Positions 57,956 through 64,000 of a stretch of 64,000 bases of DNA are shown here, piece after piece. This DNA is from Flabesymbios commensalis (Eukaryota; Annelida; Polychaeta; Terebellida; Flabelligeridae). The notes beneath the pieces were generated by a model. That model did not search any database and was not told the origin of the DNA. It saw only the letters and a list, made by a program, of their open reading frames with translations. The stretch's first letter is position 1; each line of letters begins with the position of its first letter. The DNA is taken from assembly GCA_964017125.1 (NCBI GenBank), contig OZ024911.1, positions 40,558,999 to 40,622,998 of the forward strand, read 5' to 3'. A program made the position numbers and the translations under genes.

Positions 57956-58018
57956 GAATAATTTTTATTTATTTGAAGCTGTAATTGCTGACGCAATTCC
58001 CAGCTTCAAAAGACGAGA
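57956..58018. repeat. Family I hairpin element
   Basis: tttatttatttgaagctgta/attgctgacgcaattcccag/cttcaaaagacgagaaatat: stem tgaagctg/cagcttca with loop attgctgacgcaat. Confidence 0.6.
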
Positions 58019-58234
58019 AATATTTCCATTTGTGTAATATAGAGATGTCACAAATTTAATTATTTGATGCACTGAGCATCTACCACCAACTAATATTAAT
58101 ATAAGCAAATTGATTGAACTGCTCTAGCAGCAGAAGGGCTGGCCAGTGTGCGGTGGAGCAAACTAAAACACATTGCATGTCTCACAAGTGGAATTGAGTG
58201 GTTTGAGTTTTGCGTTTCGTCCTGTATCTCCAGA

Positions 58235-58482
58235 TTAACCCTTAGAGCACTGAGCTAAGAAATTTAAATTTTCAGCCACTCGAAGTTGTGTCTCGCTACC
58301 GCGATCCACAACTTCAAGTGACTAAAATGTATTTTAATTTGAAAAATCCAGGTTGAAATGTATATGATTATCGCAGATTTGAAACATATTTAATTTTAAA
58401 AATCTGGATATACAAGACAATTAAAACATGAGAAAACAATACTATAGTCAACTGTAGTCGACATCAGTGTGCTGAGGGTTAA
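58235..58482 (-). repeat. Family D TTAA-type MITE, complete, reverse
   Basis: TTAA at both edges: ttaacccttagagcactgag ... cactcgaagttgtgtctcgc/taccgcgatccacaacttca ... cagtgtgctgagggttaa. Confidence 0.8.
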
Positions 58483-59122
58483 CATGGGACAGAGAGCGAG
58501 TGACGGATTGGGGGAATATTGTACATCGCGATGCGTCGCAGGAATACCTACCCACAGATAGTCGTAGCCGAAACACAATGCCCTACTCTTTATTTGATAA
58601 CTTCAATCGATCTGTTAAGCGCACATACATATTCCACATCCTAGGAATTCATTAACATGTGAGATCAACGCAATTAACCTGAAGTAAACAAAAGACCAAC
58701 GATAACATTTTGAAATTAAATCAAGGTATACCAGTGACTATAATATTAGTTTAATGTTGGTCAGGTCAGCGTATCGTGTCTCATCAAGTTGGAATATTCC
58801 GGTCTTCGTATTTCGCAGTTTTCTCAGTATTTCTCAGCATTTATATGTCGAATGGATCTCATTTGGTATAACAGCGCTCCATCACTGGCTTGACATAATG
58901 TTGAATCCATGAGATCCATGTATGACCATATATCGTTACGTACCTAAGGGTCCGGTTCTTAATATAGAAGCAGATCCTCCTATGGTCGTCCCATTTATTA
59001 ATCAGGCTAATACGGTCAGCCAATAAATGTCAGCAGATCAGTGCACCGTACCCTTGTCTTACCAGGCCGCGAAGTGAACTGTGTGAAGTAAAACACGGTG
59101 GATCTGTAGAGAAACAATGGTT

Positions 59123-59368
59123 TTAACCCTTTCACCGCCGGTGTCGCATATATTCGGGTTTGCATTTTTTATCAGCACATTAAGTACCACCTTTTGACCA
59201 TGTTAAAGATAAAATGTGACATCAATCAGCAAAACTTGAAAACAGTTGACCTCCATATTGTCAAATCTGAATAATTTTCACTCACTTGAAGTTGTGGATC
59301 GCGTCAGCGAGACACAACATCAAGTGAGTGAAAATTCAGATTGAATAATTTGGCGGTTAAAGGGTTAA
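59123..59368 (+). repeat. Family A TTAA-type MITE, complete
   Basis: ttaaccctttcaccgccggt ... ggcggttaaagggttaa with a near-perfect hairpin (one mismatch, caacatcaag). Confidence 0.9.
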
Positions 59369-60530
59369 GGCTCATTATTTTTTTTGTTCGATTTCCACTA
59401 TTGCTAAAGGAAACTATTTTGTATTGCAAAAAGAAATGGTTTACAGTTATTTAACATTCTGTCATATTCCATCATTTTGCACGATAGACATATATTATAT
59501 ATACAGGTCTACATCGTGAAGAACGTTGACTAACTGCCTGCCCCTTGACTCTGACGTTAATCCAGAAAAAATCAGTCTTTGGTCTATATATGTCTGGCGT
59601 TAACATTTGGATGATCACCTCCCCCCCAATGTTATAACCCAATATACCCTGTTAATCCTGTTTCTGGGGGTAATTTGGCGGCCTGGCCTTGCCTCGTAAT
59701 GGACGACAGAGAGGCACTTCTGATTTGCCTCACCTGCTTCCTGTCGGTGATCAATCCAGCGAGGAGAATTGATAGATCACCCTAAATAAGTGGTGATTAT
59801 CGCATGCTAACTGTCATCCTAAAAACTGCCGATCGCTGTCACTTTTCAAGGTGGCGAGTCACGGCTCGCTACGCATGACAATAGAGGACAAACTATTCGA
59901 AGGGGTTGTGATGTGAAAAGGTCGCTATACGGCGATATGTGATGCCAGACTGTCCAGATAACGTTGAATTTACCCTCTCCCTCGCCGTGACTGGCTAATC
60001 AATCACACTGGATCAGGAGATTAGGTGCATTTGTCTCTGTTCTCCACAAGTGGCTGAGTGCAATCTGATCGATCTCTCCCGAGCTGATTAATTCTGAACA
60101 AAGTTAATAAATTGATGGGCGAATTTTTGTGGTGAGGACGACTTGGAAATCATTTGTTGTACCCTCAGTACCGGCACTATGAATGACTTTAAGAAAGGGA
60201 ATTTAGTTTAAAGCTCCGATTTTTTTCCCGGTTTCACCGACTTAAATCGCATAGTCACTCACTGAATAATTATAAATCTTAAGACCCATGTGTGTCTTAC
60301 AGTTAGTGAAGCCGGATGAGTATGCCGCTATTTCTCCTGTGCCATTCGTTTTCAAAACACTGCTCCTAGGGGGGGGGGGGGGCGATTAAATCAATTTTGC
60401 AAATGCATATATATATATATGCATTGATAAAGTCATCGCTGTCAAGTTCTGTGTTCTGCTTCAGTGAAAACAATGGTCTAAAATGCTGCCCTCCCAAATT
60501 TGTCATACATGTATATACTGTCTATTATCA

Positions 60531-60585
60531 TGCATTTGAAGCTGAAATTGCTTTGAGCAGCAATTCCAGCTTCAAATGCAGGATA
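60531..60585. repeat. Family I hairpin element
   Basis: catgcatttgaagctgaaat/tgctttgagcagcaatt/ccagcttcaaatgcaggat. Confidence 0.65.
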
Positions 60586-61354
60586 AACACGATAAACGGT
60601 TTATTTTGAACAAGCTGAAGATGGCGAGGATTCCCTTTAATATACAATTTCAGTGATCCGTGTTTGATCAGAATGCTCTAGTCCACAGGTCTGGCCAGAG
60701 CTACTGATTGCATTATCATTCTGTAGTGGTCGGGTTTTTTAATTTTGGCAAGTGTGTGAATCCGGCAGCGCAATAGCAGAGGCGTCGAGCATTAAATTTC
60801 CCCTCGTTCCACCAATACAACGATGGTTTCGCCGAAGACATGGTTCTAAAACTGGGTGTGCAATTTTACACATGGTGATGTGACCGCAAGGATCCATTGC
60901 ACTAATCTATAAAAGTACGGTATTCTCTTCGATTTCTGAACAAAATGTGACGCCATGTTACGTCATTGGTGCGTACAGACCCTGGCGAAAACCACTACCC
61001 TGGTACAGTTGTATATCTTGCGGTTTGAAATAATTCGGTCCTCAAGACACTTCCAATGTCTTTTTTTTAACAACGAGGCAAACGCTTAGCTTACAACTAA
61101 ATGCCACTTCTGGTGAGGGTCACTTCTGGTGATTTTAAACACCCTCCTTCCCCAGCTGCGTCAGTGGAGCTGCTATTCACACATGCAGTTGTACGCTTTG
61201 GCAACCTAATCTAACACCTCGGCTCAAAGTGCCGAAAAGCCAATCTACGTCTCGATTACCTGACCTCATTTTGGCCTTGTTTACTCATCAACCACTGCAG
61301 GACCGAAGTCGCTTGTTTTTAGTTTCACAAAAGTCCACCAGCAACCATGGATGT

Positions 61355-61450
61355 TTGGATATAATTAACGCTAGCTCAAACTGGGCCAGTGTCTGTGACA
61401 TCCTTCTACGGCTGGGGCAACGTTGGCCAGTTTCGTGTGTTTGCTCGAGG
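61355..61450. repeat. Family G palindrome, worn
   Basis: Arms acgctagctcaaactgggcc and ggggcaacgttggccagttt, end cgtgtgtttgctcg. The centre is broken. Confidence 0.4.
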
Positions 61451-61734
61451 ATTGTCCTGTCACTCTTGCTCTTTTCTGTCCATCAACTGCCTGCTCTCCA
61501 GATGACCCCATTCACCGTTTAATTTATCTTCGGGGGAAGTGTCACAGCGAAACGCGTCCTTATTTTACTGTCATGTAGGTCACATCTACAGAAAGTACCT
61601 TTCTCTTAAGAAGTCTTTCATTTTTAATAGTGTGAACTAGCTGAATGATGTGGGCACCCCTACAACAAGTGAGAAGCCATGCACAGAGACTTGTATGATC
61701 AATTGTAAAATATCAACCTTTACACACAACGCTG

Positions 61735-61850
61735 CATTAAATAAATTCACTCACTTGAAGTTGTGTCTCGCTACCGCGAACTTCAATAACTGTGATTAAA
61801 CCTGGTGATAAAAAAGACTATTTTCGCGCTTAGCAGTGTGTAAGGGTTAA
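61735..61850 (-). repeat. Family D MITE, partial, sharing TTAA with family E
   Basis: aattcactcacttgaagttg, tgtctcgctaccgcgaactt (hairpin cut short), cgcttagcagtgtgtaaggg-ttaa. Confidence 0.65.
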
Positions 61851-62098
61851 CCCCTTACAGTGCAGGGATCGTCTTTAGTCGTCAGAATCTGACGTCTGTA
61901 GACGTCAGATTCTGACGACCAAAGTCGATCCCCGCACTGTAAGAATACAAATATTTCTAATGGTCGTAGACCCATAATATAGGTATTCAAATGAGTCGGA
62001 AAGAGCTAACTAAGACATTTATGATGATTTCACATTGACAAAAACCCTTTGGTCTCCATGTTTTTTTTACAAAAATAATTCAGCGTTGTAAGGGTCAA
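61847..62098 (+). repeat. Family E TTAA-type MITE, best copy
   Basis: ttaaccccttacagtgcagg, hairpin gatcgtctttagtcgtcaga/atctgacgtctgtagacgtc/agattctgacgaccaaagtc, then tggtcgtagacccataatat, catttatgatgatttcacat and a right end cagcgttgtaagggtcaa. Confidence 0.85.
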
Positions 62099-62439
62099 TG
62101 TGTTTACTTGGAGCTAAGGTATCACACACTTGAGTGGTATGTAGGTGGAGACAATTTACTGACACAAACCGTTCCACATATTAAAATAATGCTGGTGGGA
62201 TATTTACTTCTCTGAAATTAGACGTGAATAGAGTATGTTACTCGACCCACTGGGTGATTTAGATTTTAACGCCCATTTCTTACTATAAGATAATAATTGG
62301 GGCGTAGATATCTAAGTTCCAATACAGAATTTTTACAAATACAAGCGACAAAAATGAATACGAGAAAGTAGCTTGAATGAAAACCGAAAACTTAAAAAAA
62401 GTTAAATTTTGAAGTACTCTTTCAAGCAATAAAGCGCTA

Positions 62440-62650
62440 CATTAATTTGTTTTTTTTTCACCCACTTGAAATTGTGTTACTCTACCGCGACCCCCAACAT
62501 CAAGTGGGTGAATATTGCTCATATTTGTAATAATCTAAGACAAAACATTTGCAAATCTTGATGTTTAGACACTCATTTCATTCTCATTCACAATTATTTA
62601 TTTGATCGGATATTAAAACAAATTAAAAATGCCTATAATCGTGGTTAGAG
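62440..62650 (-). repeat. Family D MITE, worn, reverse
   Basis: hairpin cacttgaaattgtgttactc/taccgcgacccccaacatca/agtgggtg, then tctaagacaaaacatttgca and tttgatcggatattaaaaca. Confidence 0.65.
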
Positions 62651-62777
62651 GTGTCAGGGCTGATATTCATTGCTTTGAGGTATGATAAAAAAGTTTCTAT
62701 ATGTATTTAGAACATATATTTTTTTCCATGTCAGATTTGCAAAACAAACGCTTAAAAAATCCGCTACAGTGTATTTA

Positions 62778-62850
62778 TGTAAAAAAGAAACAGCAGTAGC
62801 TGCTTACATAACAGGTAAGCAGATACTACTTTTTTGTCTTTGCACGACAG
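62778..62850. repeat. Family H hairpin element
   Basis: tgtaaaaaagaaacagcagt/agctgcttac pairs with gtaagcagatactacttttt/tgtctttgca. Confidence 0.65.
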
Positions 62851-63167
62851 AATTAGAAAAGAATATGCTTCCACTCAAGCCATGCTTCAGATATTTTTTC
62901 ACATCTTTTCTTGTATATACAATATATTAAATGTATCGTTGGTTCAAAGTTGACCTAGTATCATGAAAATAGCGCTAATGCTGGTCCATGGCTTGTATTT
63001 CATAATTGTAAACACCGTGGATGTAAAATGTTTTAGATGCTTCGCCGCAGACAAAAAACAGTCCATATTTATTATATCCGCAAAAAAGTGTGATTAATCA
63101 CTGTTATAGGCTATATACGTATTAATGTCATTAGCAATGATGAAGTGAAAAACTCTTTATTGTCGCC

Positions 63168-63413
63168 TCTTAACCGCCAAATTAATACATTGGAATTTTC
63201 ACCCACCTGAAGTTATGTCTCGCTGATACGATTCAAAATTTGAAGTTGGTGAAACATATTCAGATTTGGCAAAATGAAGGTCAATGCTTAAGAAATCTTG
63301 CTGACTGAAGTCACGTTCTAACTTTAATATGTTCAAAAAGCTAATATGTAATGTGCTGATAAAAACATGTAAGAAAAACCTGAATATAATCGGGACCGGT
63401 GGTTAAAGGGTTG
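63168..63413 (-). repeat. Family A MITE, worn, reverse
   Basis: cttaaccgccaaattaatac ... hairpin cacctgaagttatgtctcgc/tgatacgattcaaaatttga ... cgggaccggtggttaaaggg. Confidence 0.75.
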
Positions 63414-63550
63414 CCATTTGCCTACGATTATTATAACATGAGAGTGTAGATGTGCATGAGAGTGTAGTGTTATTCATTAATTACCAGAACACGACCCAAC
63501 CTGTTAAAGGGGATCTTTGAGTTAGAGTATTTCTTATTTTGAATTGACGG

Positions 63551-63873
63551 TATTCATTCATTCATTCATTCATTCATTCATTCAATCATTCATTCATTCA
63601 TTCATTCATTCATTCATTCATTCATTCATTCATTCATTCATTCATTCATTCATTCATTCATTCATTCATTCATTCATTCATTCATTCATTTATTCATTCA
63701 TTCATTCATTCACTCATTCATTTATTCATTCATTCATTCATTCATTCATTCATTCATTCATTCATTCATTCATTCATTCATTCATTCATTCATTCATTCA
63801 TTCATTCATTCATTCATTCATTCGTTCATCCATTCATTCATTCATTCATTCAATTAATAATTAATTCATTCAC
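63551..63873. repeat. (CATT)n microsatellite
   Basis: About 78 tandem tetranucleotides with rare variants (aatc, ttat, cact). Reading frames across it are artefacts. A shorter array of the same unit lies at 45.5 kb. Confidence 0.97.
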
Positions 63874-64000
63874 TCATTCGTTATCATTTTCACACAGTCA
63901 AATCTGTTTAAGTCAGGAATTCGGCTTCGTCTCCTTGCTGTTATCCAAGACAATGGACGATAAAACGGAAAATTGCCTGCGAGGCCGAGCTTGAGATTCC

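Noticed and set aside
61229-61522. 97-codon plus-strand open frame
   Set aside because: Overlaps a worn family G palindrome and shows no protein family signature.
63544-63864. IHSF-repeat open frame (also at 45517-45708)
   Set aside because: Translation of (CATT)n microsatellites, no other coding sign.

Overview
The window is animal (metazoan) nuclear DNA. It is AT-rich and full of introns, short palindromic DNA transposons, simple-sequence arrays, tRNA-headed SINEs and one broken LINE. The receptor is invertebrate-like and the repeats resemble those of marine invertebrates, but I cannot name the species or even the phylum from sequence alone.

One host gene can be supported. It lies on the minus strand and fills about half the window (35227 down to 1715): a class C G-protein-coupled receptor of the metabotropic glutamate receptor (mGluR) family. 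I could place nine exons with GT/AG borders and matching phases. In transcript order they are 35227-35011, 27394-27258, 24019-23869, 21831-21709, 13464-13261 (form B), 10995-10795 (form A), 8430-8304, 6353-5420 and 2098-1715. They encode most of the Venus-flytrap ligand-binding domain, the nine-cysteine domain, all seven membrane helices and a cytoplasmic tail of about 90 residues. That is 758 aa with form B and 757 with form A. The signal peptide and the first part of the ligand domain were not found and probably lie beyond position 64000. Exons B and A are diverged tandem copies of the same exon with the same phase, so they look like mutually exclusive alternatives.

Three points about the gene stand out. 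(1) The 3' end of the 24019-23869 exon and its 5' splice site are the first unit of a roughly 29-copy, 42-bp minisatellite (22675-23890), so the exon-intron junction itself has been amplified, with a dozen or more near-perfect donor sites. (2) Both alternative exons lack the lysine that holds the distal carboxylate of glutamate in known mGluRs, while the amino-acid-backbone contacts visible here are kept. This suggests an mXR-like change of ligand. (3) A perfect 64-bp palindrome sits about 100 nt downstream of the exon B donor.

Layout: 1-1714 is 3' flank and putative 3' UTR with transposon palindromes. 1715-35227 is the receptor gene, whose introns hold most of the repeats, including a Tc1/mariner remnant (about 4950-5260), SINE-like elements (16.6 and 19.5 kb) and a broken LINE (29.1-30.8 kb). 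35228-64000 has no recognisable exon. It is either a very long upstream intron or intergenic DNA, dense with MITEs, with a SINE (41.7 kb), hAT-like pieces, a (GCATT)n array (53.8-54.1 kb) and two (CATT)n arrays (45.5 and 63.5 kb).

The short transposons fall into recurring groups, named here for reference. A, C, D and E are about 240-bp elements flanked by TTAA with CCC/GGG-type ends (piggyBac-like), each with a strong internal hairpin. F and G are whole-element palindromes of about 100 bp with CCCAGCAAACAC-type ends. B, H and I are other palindromic families. No LTR, retroviral or Polinton-like element was recognised.
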